From: Codonopsis lanceolata
Taxonomy: Eukaryota; Streptophyta; Magnoliopsida; Asterales; Campanulaceae
DNA length: 64,000 nucleotides
Assembly: GCA_013146195.2 (NCBI GenBank)
Contig: CM028379.1
Coordinates: 56,307,693-56,371,692 of the forward strand
Reading direction: 5' to 3'
The notes below the pieces were generated by a model, which made no database searches, had not been told where the DNA came from, and saw only the letters and a program-made list of their open reading frames with translations. The stretch's first letter is position 1; every line of letters begins with the position of its first letter. Below are positions 11,640 to 21,256 of this stretch, piece by piece. Both the position numbers and the translations under genes were made by a program.

Positions 11640-13280
11640 CTACTTCAACTTGTATTGTCTTTATTTTGAATTTCTTTTTCTTTTTCTTGTTCCTTATTTG
11701 GAACTTCTAACTCTACTTCTACTTCTTTTTCTTTTTCTACCTCTTGATTACTTAAATCATCAATCACTTTATCACTAACACTATCTTTCTTCAATTTCTT
11801 TTCTATTACTTTTTCGAAATTTTCTCTTGAAGCATGCATATTAGAAGGAGGATCGGAATCACTTACCTCTTCACCTATCACCTTACCACTTCGCGGGCGG
11901 TGATTGACTTAGCTTGCTCGGTTTGACTAGGAACTTCCCTTCTTCTCTTTTATTTGCTTCGAAATTTTCAATATGTTTCTTGATTTTCAATTTCTTCAAG
12001 CATGTACTTCATCAAAGCCTGCTTGACCTTTACTAGCTACTTCTTGCTTGGGAACTTCTTCAATTCTCAAGCGATTTTGATTTGGTATTTGTGGAGGTTG
12101 TGGTGGTTGAGGTTGGAATTGTTGAGGTTGCAAAGGCTTATTTCCTCCCAAAGAAAAGTTAGGATGATTCCTCCAACCGAGGATTATATGTATTGGAATA
12201 TGGATCATTCCTTGGCCTTTGAGGGTACATATTCATAGCATTAGCACTTCGTTCGAATACATAGCACTTGACGGACAAAAATTAGTAGCATGAGAATATA
12301 ATCCACATAGAGCACATGCTTCTTGAATTTGCCAATTTTCAAATTGAGCTTGTGTATTTGAATTATCTTGCAATTGATATAGGCTCCTATTTTTACCTCT
12401 AGCACTTTTACTTTGGGAATTAATACTTAGCATCTCAAATAATTCTTCTAATGCTTACGGTGTCATTCTATTAATAGAACCACCAATGCACTATCAACCA
12501 TAGTTTGTAAACTTTGGCGAAAGACCATGATAGAATTGAAGCACTAACACATGTTGAGCCAAATTATGATGAGGACACATAATAAGCGATTTTTAAATCT
12601 ATCCCATGACTCATGGAATGTTTCACAGTTCATTTTGGAATGACATGATTTGTTTTCTATACTCGTAAGAGATGCATGTTTGTAAAATTTGCTCATAAAC
12701 AAATCATATAATTGTGCCCAAGTAAAAACACTGTTTGGTGTTAGGTTCATAAACCATCTCTTTGCCAATTCTTTTAATGCATTGGGAAAGTATTTCATTT
12801 TAATTTGATCTTCAGTTAACCCTCCTAAAGGAAAAGTACTCATCATGTATTCATATTCTCTTAAGAAAGCGGCAGGGATCTTCATTAGGCATCCCATGAA
12901 AAGATGGTATGGCATTAAAATAATGTCCTTTTAGTTCAAAATTCCTAACAGCATCTAGCAAGACTAGACATGATGTTACCACATTTAATGAAGGTCTACT
13001 GAAATCATTAATAGTTCTTTGATTTACGACTACTTCCATATTTCTTCTTGCGAGGCTCTTCTTGTCTTTGATTCCTATTGAGGGTCAACTAGGTTTTCGG
13101 ATTACGATTATTGTTATTATCTTCCATTGTAGGATCAACCAGAGGATCCTCTTGATTCAGGTGGTCTTGATTATCAGGCTCGAAAGCTAGATTTTCAAAA
13201 TATCTTTGGTATCTTTTAACAATATTTATCTCTTGATCTAAGTCTACCAATTCAGGATTTAAAGATCTACGACCTTGCAT
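11640..13280 (-). pseudogene. Athila-1 gag
   Basis: The start is MQGRRSLNPELVDLDQE at 13280-13089. The core segments RTINDFSRPSLNV (near 13020), FPLGGLTEDQIKMKYFP and WFMNLTPNSVFTWAQLYDLF (12830-12690) follow in changing frames. A complete CCHC zinc knuckle (CALCGLYSHATNFC) is at about 12330-12290, then the WRNHPNFS motif near 12170. A Lys/Glu-rich linker follows to 11640. Frameshifts near 13085, 12870 and 12540 and several stops inactivate it. Confidence 0.8.
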
Positions 13281-13438
13281 AAAAATAAATTAAAGCAATT
13301 TAAAAACAACTAACTATTAAGGCAAAATAAAATAAAATCTTTTTGTATTTTTTTTTTTTTATAAAACAGAAAATTAAACTAAAAACTAAATTAAATTAAA
13401 AACTACGCTACCTACAAACTAACTACGTGAACTAGCTT

Positions 13439-13456
13439 GTCCCGACAGCGGCGCCA
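13439..13456 (-). promoter_or_regulatory. Athila-1 primer-binding site, tRNA-Asp type
   Basis: The minus strand reads TGGCGCCGCTGTCGGGAC, 5 bases from the LTR end. It matches the complement of the tRNA-Asp 3' end (TGGCGCCGTTGCCGGGGA) with three mismatches. Confidence 0.8.
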
Positions 13457-13461
13457 AAACT

Positions 13462-14647
13462 TGATCGATGTTTTATTTATCTATTTCCTTGCAAGTGTAC
13501 AAGACTATTATAGAATAGACTCGGAAGCAAGGGTCGAACCCACGAGACAAGTGATCACGAACAGTGCGGTTATAGATAGCAAATTATTAACCTAAGGGGG
13601 TTTTATGTTTAATTCTACTCTAAATTACTAGTTATAGATGTTAACTAATTAGACAGTAATAACAGATATGAAGATCTTATGGTGAGTGGAAATCTAGGAT
13701 TCTGGGTTTCACTTATATCTCCTTTATGTTCAATTCATAATAATGTCATTCAATGTCTTGGGTTCGTTCACTAAAAATAGATATAGTCGTTGAACAATTG
13801 GTTCAGCCTCCATCCCATAAAATTCACCCATTCCATATCCTAAGCACGGAGGCTGTAATCTAGTTGCACCTAGATTTATGATCTATCTGTCACCTAGATC
13901 ATGTAAGAACACTGGTCCTAACTTATCACTCTCGTGCTTCGATAGGTCCAATTTATTGTGTTGGTGAGCCGATTATACGACATATGCACTTGGTCATGCA
14001 GTTATCCGCACCTCTAGGCCTTTATTATTTGCGATTACATTCATTTGTTCAAAGCAAAATAATATAGGGGTTGATAAACAACACAATCAACAAGCATTGA
14101 ATAGACATATATATATGAATCAAAACATAAATTCGATACAAGTTACCTCCCACCTCCTAGATTAGGGATGATTTAGTTCATCATAGACGATGAACAACAC
14201 ATGGAGATGATGAAGGCATGATTTGATCTTCAATACTTGAAATTACAAAACCTAACTATGTTATACAATCTAAAACTACCTAAAATCTATGTAAAGAGAG
14301 CTTCCGGCCGTCCTCCTTATGCTTAGGCTCGGCATCGACTTCTATATATACTCGGGAGTTGTGATTGGATCGAATGTGTGTGAAAATCCGAAAGGTGTTA
14401 CGCCTGCCTTGCGCCGAGTCGCGAGGCACCTTGCGTCATGAAGGTGTCGAATGTCAGTGCTTTCATTTTCTTCAATTTTTCTTTCTTTGTAATTTGCACT
14501 TAAAACCACTGGTTTCGCGTATTTTCACGAACAATCACGAAACTTACAAAACTCACCAAAAACATATATTAGTACTCAAAAGACTCGTGAAATAGCCTAA
14601 TTCAAGTCACGAAGTATATAAAATCGGCGTATAAAATACATCGATCA
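13462..14647 (-). repeat. Athila-1 5' LTR (1186 bp)
   Basis: On the minus strand it starts TGATCGATG at 14647 and ends CATCGATCA at 13462, so the two ends are perfect 9-base inverted repeats. A TATATATAG promoter motif lies near 14350-14340. It aligns along its length with the LTR at 34997-36173, for example the block around 13900-14030 with 35600-35740. The 3' LTR is not present because the element is cut at the gap. Confidence 0.85.
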
Positions 14648-14875
14648 CCGGCATGACTTTGGGCGGCGTCTTTGGGGCATTTGTTCCTCAACATATGGCA
14701 CGTCATTGCCGTGAATTGCGTGCCAGGCAGCCACTTTCTGATTTCTCGTTTGCACCTCTTGGGGTGCCCTTGGTGGCAAATCAACAAACGGTGGTGGATT
14801 ATTGTTTCCAGCCTGATGCCTTCCGACCTGGTGGTTACTAACGGAGGCATGATGCTTGCTATCTTTACCAGCCAT
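14645..14875 (-). pseudogene. N-terminal gag fragment of a Retand-like element (Retand-2)
   Basis: The minus strand opens with MAGKDSKHHASVSNHQ and continues for 76 codons as a polar, Pro-rich sequence of the kind found at the N-terminus of Tat/Retand gag. It lies about 85 bases inside the primer site of the adjacent LTR, as expected. It is truncated at 14647 by the Athila-1 LTR. Function is inferred from position only. Confidence 0.5.
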
Positions 14876-14938
14876 TGCAATAAGAAGAGTTCTGTAAACT
14901 ACACCGGAAAAACATGAAGAAAGTGCTGAAACTTCGAT

Positions 14939-14957
14939 TTCCCGGCAATGTAACCAA
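14939..14957 (-). promoter_or_regulatory. Retand-2 primer-binding site, degenerate tRNA-Glu type
   Basis: The minus strand reads TGGTTACATTGCCGGGAAA, three bases from the LTR end. It is a mutated form of TGGTTCCGTTGCCGGGAA at 50933-50950. Confidence 0.6.
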
Positions 14958-14959
14958 AC

Positions 14960-16121
14960 TGATGTGGAAAAATCTCATCTTGGGCCGTCCGTGTGTTGGG
15001 TTGGATATCTGGGCTTGAATCTGCTTCCTTGAACCTAGTTGAGAGCACAGAAAACCTGAGTGGAAGTGCAAGGCAGGGCCTCATGAAACCCCTCCGGCGT
15101 GAGAGTAAGTATCGAGTATGAATGTCAAGAGAGAATTCGACGAGTTTCTAGGCTCAAAAAGATTGTGTACCTTATTTGTGGTTATGGAGGGGTATTTATA
15201 TGCCCCAATGTCATTAAATCCGTCTAGGATTTATTTTCCTTAGATACCCAATCAATTAAGGAGAGAATCCCTTGATTTTAGGTATGATAAGCGGCTGGCC
15301 ACGTAAATGTAGGAGCAGATAAGGCAAGTGTCCTGCTCGGATATGGAAACCTTTGACTTGTCTTGGAGAGCAAGTTTAGAGACTTCACCCTATATGTGCA
15401 GGCGAGCAAGGCTGCCCGACTATTTGATGTTGTCTTGATCAGTCGGTCGGTGTAGATCCAGAGGGTGGCCCCAGTCGGGCGGCTTTGGCCGTGTTCGACC
15501 AAGTTTGGACGGGATGAATCGATTATTTGCCGGTGTGAGTGTGGTCCCGGACGTGGCCTGGCCAGGACAGGCAAGGTATGTGCCGGCCGGTTTAGATGGG
15601 AGTCGTCTTTGCTCGTTGCTTGATGCCTCGGTTACTTTGTCCGCTAGGTGTGGGTCCCATATTAATTATGCTCGTGGCCCGGCACGTGATGCTAACTCGT
15701 GCTGCATGACGGCTTGGGCCGGGCATATATTTTTTAGCTTTTTTTTAATTATTATTTTTAATGCCTTGAAAGGCTACAATTATACATATATGATGCCTTT
15801 GGTGTGGCTCGAACAACCGGTGCCTCTGGTGAGACTTTGAACACCCGACCTCTCGGTTGAGAGTAGTTAAGTCCCAGGGTGCCTCTAGTAGGGCTTGAAT
15901 ACTCAACCTCTCTGTTAAGATAAGTGAGTAGCTAAATGAGGCCTTTGGATAAGGCTTTAACAACAACGATACCTCTGAAGAGGCTTGAACACCCGAACTC
16001 TCTACTGAGAGTTGTAAAGTCCAGGGTGTCTCTTTAGTGAGACTCGAACACCCAACCTCTCCGTTAAAAAGTGAAGCGTTACCGGTTGAGCTAGAGCTCG
16101 TTGGTTGGGCCGGGCATATCA
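14960..16121 (-). repeat. Retand-2 5' LTR, interrupted by a SINE
   Basis: On the minus strand the LTR starts TGATATGCCCGGCCC at 16121 and ends CCACATCA at 14960, directly before the primer site. Removing the SINE and one target copy (391 bp) leaves about 771 bp, close to the 717-725 bp LTRs of Retand-1. No matching 3' LTR is visible. The right end is inferred from the TGAT...ATCA symmetry and could be off by a few bases. Confidence 0.6.
15729..16104 (-). mobile_element. Compound tRNA-related SINE with five B-box-like repeats
   Basis: It is flanked by an exact 15-bp direct repeat, TTGGGCCGGGCATAT (15714-15728 and 16105-16119). The minus strand begins with a good A box (TAGCTCAACCGG near 16095-16084) and B box (GTTCGAGTC near 16050), and ends A/T-rich at 15729-15765. 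B-box-like cores recur near 16046, 15988, 15899, 15838 and 15812, most preceded by a GAGAGGTTGG-type block. The body therefore looks like a tandem array of tRNA-like modules. It is not a real tRNA gene, as no cloverleaf or anticodon arm fits. Confidence 0.75.
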
Positions 16122-16540
16122 CCCCTTAAAATGTATGTCATAATTTTTGGCAAATGAAGTATGTAACCGAAAAAACATAGACTCCTACAAAAATTTGAAA
16201 ATAAAAAAAGGGTTAAAATACCATTGATCCCTATACTTTATACATTTTCTGCTTGTGATCCCTAGTTTAAAGAAACATTATTGCAAAAGCAGGACATGAG
16301 TTTTTATGAGGTCAAAAAAGGTCAATTCCTCTTTATTGAACTATCTTAGCTATGTTTATGTTATATAATAAAAAACAAGAGGGCTAAACTAAAATTTTAT
16401 ACCCACTCCGTTTCGGGTAAAAAATCAACTATTCCATTTTGAAATGTTTCGTTTAAAAAGTTCACTTTAAAAAGTTAAGGCATCAAAGTGTTATTTTATT
16501 AATATGGACTACTAATTAAAAGTGTCTTTTTATTAAAGGA

Positions 16541-16690
16541 TAAATCTCTTGTAAGACCGTCTTACGGATCCTTATTCGTAAGACGAAACTCCACTCTCTT
16601 ACAGCTCAATCCACCAACATACGATGGGTCGGATAGAGAGGATCCGTCTTACAAAAAATATCCGTAAGACCGTCTTATCTAAGTTTTTAC
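16541..16690. mobile_element. 150-bp foldback MITE, GTAAGACCGTCTTACGGAT family
   Basis: Left arm TAAATCTCTTGTAAGACCGTC... pairs with the right arm ending GTAAGACCGTCTTATCTAAG. Each arm itself holds the palindrome AAGACCGTCTT. A second copy of the same length is at 59322-59470. No coding capacity. Confidence 0.75.
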
Positions 16691-16814
16691 CTTTATTAAA
16701 AAAAATTAACTTTAAAACGAAGACTCTTCGCCCGAAACGATCAGACACGTTTATGGTCATGCTCTTCTTCTTCTGCGACAATGACTTAGAATAAATATCT
16801 ACTACGGTCTTCGA

Positions 16815-16990
16815 CAATGATCCAGCCTTGAATAGTTCTCTAATATGGTCTTCTCTGTTGAGGTCTATATCTATGTAATCCAACTACATCATATATGGGT
16901 TCAATGATCCAGCCTTGAATAGTTCTATCGACTATAATATGGTCATCTCTGTTGAGGTCTATCTATATAATCCAACTATATTTTGGGTTC
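16815..16990. repeat. 87-bp tandem duplication
   Basis: CAATGATCCAGCCTTGAATAG begins the two units at 16815 and 16902. The rest of the unit (GTTGAGGTCTAT, AATCCAACTA) is repeated with a small insertion in unit 2. Confidence 0.85.
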
Positions 16991-17157
16991 ACTTAATTTC
17001 AATCCAAGTAATATTAATTAAGACCATTTGACCCAAACTTTTATCTTTAATTTATGTCCCTGCGCATCTATAGAATTTGAGAGAGGGAATAACAGTAGTA
17101 TTTTTTCCTTGAAGCATCCAATTACAGTGACGTCCAATATATAGGGAGTACAAAAAG

Positions 17158-17689
17158 AGTAACGCCCTGAGTTCAAAAGCTTAGTTCGTTACGTGTAGTC
17201 TACATACTGATCCATTGAACACCCAATACCTTGGGTCATCCGTGGGCCATTGTGTGGGCTACACGTAGCAGACTGGGCTTTCGGCCTCGAGGCGTTACAA
17301 ATGGTATTAGAGCGGATCCCAATCGAAAATATGGGAACAAAGTGTTGTGCAGGCCAAATAACTACACCGCAGAAGGTGAGAACCACCTCTTGATCCCCAT
17401 ACGAGCCACCTCTTGAATCATCCTGCATCGCCTGGAGTACGATTCGGCCTTGACGAAGATGTCAAGGATTTAAATGGAAGAGATTGTAATACCCCATCCC
17501 ACATCGGGTAGGTGTAGGAATTGTGTTCGATTTATAAAGTGACCACACAGAACCTCTAGGCACCAACATCTTCTATGAGCTTTTAAGTCGGCTTGTGTGG
17601 GCCAGATGACCCAAGGTGACGTACGCTCAGTGGGAGCCAGTGTGTGGACTACACATAGCAAACCGTGCTTTTTGGCTCGCGGTGTTACA
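17158..17689 (+). mobile_element. TRIM (miniature LTR retrotransposon), complete with TSD
   Basis: The element is 532 bp, flanked by AAAAG at 17153-17157 and 17690-17694. The 5' LTR is 17158-17299 and the 3' LTR is 17485-17689. Both end GGYGTTACA, and the 3' copy starts TGTAATACCCC. A primer site TGGTATTAGAGC (initiator tRNA-Met type) follows the 5' LTR at 17302-17313. The internal part is only about 185 bp with no ORF. The 5' LTR is 63 bp shorter than the 3' LTR and its first base is A instead of T. No 5S-rRNA-like sequence was seen, so I do not call it Cassandra. Confidence 0.85.
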
Positions 17690-17694
17690 AAAAG

Positions 17695-18945
17695 AATCTC
17701 CAAAACTAAGCAAAGATATTTACAACTGTTAAGAGGTATACATGGAATATTTGACTTTATCAAAACCATAAATTTGGCTCACCAGTATTGTTGCCCAAGT
17801 AAGCAGTGTGTGAGTCATGGGAGCTGGCAGCTATATCTTTGTCATGGCCTGTGATGATGGTATTATTTCTATCATGCCATCGCAAGATGGACGACTGACG
17901 GGTAAGGCCAATCTTGGACTGTAGAAGTTCAAAACCGAGAGTGAGATAGAGGTTTGGTGAGTGCATAGGCTAGTTGATCAGTGAAAGAGACACGGGCAAC
18001 TGAAGTAGACCATTTTGAACTTGCTCATAAATGAAGTTGTAATCGAGAGCCAAATGCTTCATTCGGTAGTGGAAAATGGGGTTGGCACAGAGGTTGATGG
18101 TGCTGACATTGTTACAATAGATAACTGGTTGGTGTAAAATGGTGACACCCAATTCAGTTAGTACGGAATAAATCGATCGACGTTCTGCCGAAGTTGCGGC
18201 AATGGACCTATACTTAACTTTCGTGGAGGATCTAGCAATAGTTCGTTGCTTCTTGGAACTCCAAGAAATGATGTTATGGCCGAGGTAGATGAGGTAGACT
18301 GAAGTGGAAGTGTAGTTGTCTTTATTTCCCGCCCAATCCCCATTGGAGAAGTCATGAAGACAAGAATGAGAGCTACGATGCAGAGTAATACCATGGTCTG
18401 ATGTGCCACATAAATAACGTAAGAGTCTTTTTTCCACTTGCCAATGTTCTGTGGTTGTTGGTGGATGAATTGGGAGATTTTATTGATGGTGTAAGCAATG
18501 TCGGGGCGGGTTAGAGATAGATATTATAGGCTGCCAATGAGAGTTCTGTATTCTGTGGGATTCGTGAAAGGGGTGTACCGGAATGAAGGGTAAGAGGAAT
18601 GTAGTGACGTTGACTAAGGAACAAGCCATCACTTTTGTGGAGTACCTCAACACTGAGAAAGTATGAGTGCTGTCCAAGATCCTTGAGTGAAAACCTTTGA
18701 GAGAAGTTGTGTATAAACTAGTTAACATCCTCAGAATGATCACCTGTAACAATTATATTATCTACATAAATGAGAAAATAGATGATAATATTTTTAGCAT
18801 TGAAGATGAAGAGATATGTATCTATCGTGGAGTTGACAAATCCTGTAGAAAGATGAAATTGACGAAGTTCTTGGTACCAAGCTTGAGGGGCTTGTCGGAG
18901 TTCGTAAATGGCTTTACGAAGCTTGCAAACGTGATTTGGAACCAT
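17695..18945 (-). pseudogene. Ty1/copia pol fragment (RT to RNase H)
   Basis: Minus-strand peptides in copia order are: VCKLRKAIYELRQAPQAWYQEL and IIYFLIYVDNIIVTG (18945-18718), then RLLRYLCGTSDHGITLH, HNIISWSSKKQRTIARSST and NPIFHYRMKHLALDYNFI (18437-17970). The RT catalytic YVDD is changed to YVDN, and the frame breaks at about 18715-18480 and elsewhere. RT upstream of the KAIYEL motif, integrase and gag are absent. Sequence near 17880 (GCAAGATGGAC) matches the copia pol 3' end at 62402, so the 3' LTR should start just left of it. I could not delimit that LTR. Confidence 0.8.
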
Positions 18946-19003
18946 TGCTCCTTAGTCCTCACCAAACAACAAAACCCAATCCTAATATAATCCATACAGC
19001 CTT

Positions 19004-19250
19004 TGTCAATTTCAAGTGCTACATGCCCGAAAAGGCTAACTCTGTCAATTCCAACACCGTCAAACTTAAACACCCTCGAAAGATCTACGAGTCAATGCTC
19101 TGTATCACAGCTTGTGAACTCATTGGTGTAACCCTAATCCATTGCCACGGCCCTCGTCAATTTCAACTGCTACATACCCGAAAAAGGTTAACTTTGTCAA
19201 TTCCAAACTCATTGGTAGAACCCCAATCCATCGCCATTCCAGCCATAAAG
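19004..19250. repeat. Imperfect tandem duplication, about 153-bp period
   Basis: GTCAATTTCAAGTGCTACAT...GTCAATTCCAA at 19004 recurs as GTCAATTTCAACTGCTACAT at 19157. TCATTGGTGTAACCCTAATC recurs as TCATTGGTAGAACCCCAATC. An open frame crosses it but matches nothing I recognise. Confidence 0.65.
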
Positions 19251-19320
19251 ATGATCCGCACCATGTCATTATTCCTTAATGCACAACAACCTACCCTGTT
19301 TGGACAACGACAACGATGAC

Positions 19321-20466
19321 CTCAACATTTGTTTCAAAAATCATTGATTATTTTAGAAATTTTGATATAAAGAGTTCACTTTTAAAAATGACTCCAAATT
19401 ACTTCAACTAGATCTTTGTGTCCGTGCCGGTGTCAGTATATCTGATTTCGTCATTTGAAACGACAACGTCTAAATAGAAGGTGCGATTTTTAAAAAATAT
19501 TACAGTTGCGGGATACATTACCTCAAGTGGTAGTTGCGGGACATTATTTAAACTCGACCCATAGTTGAGGGGAGTTATTTGTAAGGAGTTATATGTAACT
19601 GACCTATGAACGTTTGATTTTCCAGCGAAATATAAGATTGATGTTTTATAAGGGGTTATTATTCAGAAGATTAATCTCAAGATGTGACTGTTTATAATAT
19701 TAATTGTAGTGGTGACTTTGTAACATGGTGAGAGAAAATAAATAGTGAAAAGTGGATAACTACTCTCACACATGTGAATGTGCGAGTGAATCTCAACCGT
19801 TAAATTTTTAATGATAATTTAATCATAACATCTAAATAGCTTTAGTTAATTACACATGTGTGAGAATTCGCTCTATTGTAATATATATGGGGAATCATTG
19901 TACTTTACAAATGAATTAAGTGGATATGATCCACCCGATTTAGATTTTTGATCCATTCTAATTTTTTTTTTATAAGTAAAGATATTATATTAACAAAGCA
20001 TCAAATAAAATTTAGAATTATGCTCAAGCACATTTTTTAATAAAAAAAAAATCAAACATGAATTTTTGAGGTCGAATGGAAGGTATTAGGTATATACAAT
20101 TTTAAACATGAATTTTTATAGGATGAAAACTCCCATTCTCAAATTTCAAGATTCTTCGGTTCTTTAATCATGTCTTAGAAAAAAAAAAGTTCACAATACA
20201 CAAATTCTCTCATAAGATTATATCCTTGACTTTTATTTGTCAACTGTTAAAAGCCAATCTATACCCAAATTAACCCGGACCAATTTTTTTTTCAACTGAC
20301 GTGTTATTAATGAATTTTGTTGATTCTGACCAAATCCTTTTGACCATTGTTAACCCTATCATGTTTGGTTATAATCAGTAAATCTTTTAATTAACATTTA
20401 CCACAGTGAACTTGTTTATCATTCGTTTTTTTTCCTTGCACGTGTGTTACTTTTTCATTCCATATA
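19321..20466. other. Intergenic, AT-rich; nothing recognised
   Basis: No ORF with domain similarity, no paired terminal repeats and no RNA gene seen. A short ACATGTG-rich patch lies at 19765-19865. Confidence 0.5.
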
Positions 20467-20475
20467 TATATACTA

Positions 20476-20663
20476 GGGATAAGTGTACCATTAGTCCCTG
20501 AACTATGGCCAAGCACACCATTAGTCCCCAACCTTTCAAAAGTTTCATCACTGACCAAAGTAGGGCTTTTTGGCTCATCGGTGGTCCCTAGCCCCTCACG
20601 CCGTTTATTATCACCGTTAATGATCAATTGTGCAGCTCACGTGAGGGCTTTAGTGTCTTTTCC
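20476..20663 (+). repeat. Pack-MULE 1 left TIR
   Basis: Starts GGGATAAGTGTACCATTAG and runs to GTGTCTTTTCC. Complementary to 24457-24644 with few differences. Confidence 0.92.
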
Positions 20664-20739
20664 TTCAACAGATTCTCCTACAACCACCAAACACGCAACA
20701 CTATTACCGCGTGTATCAATTATACACAGTTACAAAAAA

Positions 20740-21044
20740 CGGCGAAAGAGAAGAGAGAGAGAGAGAGAGATAACCTTTTCTTGGTGAGCTTGGGTGAGCT
20801 TAAAGAGAGTCTCGGAGAGAGTGGAGTCAAGGGACTGGATTTGGGATTGGAGGTCGGAGATGATGGAGTCCTTGTCGGAGAGCTCGTGGCGGAGGTCGGA
20901 GGCTTCGGATTCTAGAGCGGAAACACGTGTCGAGAGGGCAATGGAGGTGATTTTACGAGCTACATCAAGTTGTTCAAATGGATCCAACGGTAGTACCTCC
21001 AATACCTCCTGGGGAAGATCGAAATTCGCGCCTCCCGATTCTGC
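20740..21044 (-). pseudogene. Captured exon 1 of an At4g15545-like coiled-coil protein gene, copy 1
   Basis: The minus-strand frame encodes SGGANFDLPQEVLEVLP, DPFEQLDVARKITSIALSTR and a heptad-rich ALESEASDLRHELSDKDS-type coiled coil, then LQSQIQSLDSTLSETLFKL. This is the N-terminal domain of the plant At4g15545 family (reported to include NAI2-interacting proteins). The exon-like segment ends AGGAAAAGG/TTATCTCTCTC, consistent with a donor splice site followed by a CT-repeat intron start. It lacks its own start codon because the unit joins the next copy at about 21044. A 376-bp unit (about 20668-21043) is tandemly repeated at 21044 onward. Family recognition is from pattern memory. Confidence 0.75.
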
Positions 21045-21141
21045 AGATTCTCCTACAACCACCAAACACGCAACACTATTACTGCGTGTATCAATTATAC
21101 ACAGTTACAAAAAATTAAGTAAACAGAGAGTGGTGTGTGAA

Positions 21142-21180
<39 letters not shown>

Positions 21181-21256
21181 TTTTCTTGGTGAGCTTAAAG
21201 AAAGTCTCGGAGAGAGTGGAGTCAAGGGACTGGATTTGGGATTGGAGGTCGGAGAT

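Larger units (their letters stand above)
9294..14647 (-). mobile_element. Athila-lineage Ty3/gypsy element 1, 5' part (LTR-gag-PR-RT, cut at RNase H)
   Basis: On the minus strand the order is 5' LTR (14647-13462), tRNA-Asp-type primer site, gag with a CCHC knuckle, acidic Lys/Glu-rich linker, protease (DLGAS), RT and the first residues of RNase H, where the gap begins. The same family as the + strand element at 34997-46866 is shown by near-identical RT/gag peptides and alignable LTRs. Many frameshifts and stops make it inactive. The outer LTR edge abuts a Retand-like gag fragment at 14648, so it probably inserted into that element. Confidence 0.85.
16122..17152. other. Intergenic, AT-rich; repeats only
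   Basis: No gene seen. At 16220-16290 there is a lone MULE-TIR-like segment (ACCATTGATCCCTATACT). Near 16405-16530 is a degenerate Stowaway-like stretch. A foldback MITE (16541-16690) and a short tandem duplication (16815-16990) are listed separately. Confidence 0.6.

Noticed and set aside
15780..16104. Cluster of tRNA genes
   Set aside because: Only A- and B-box-like words are present. Acceptor and anticodon arms cannot be folded, and a 15-bp TSD with an A/T tail shows a SINE.
17158..17689. Cassandra element (5S-bearing TRIM)
   Set aside because: No 5S-rRNA promoter-like segment was found in either LTR.
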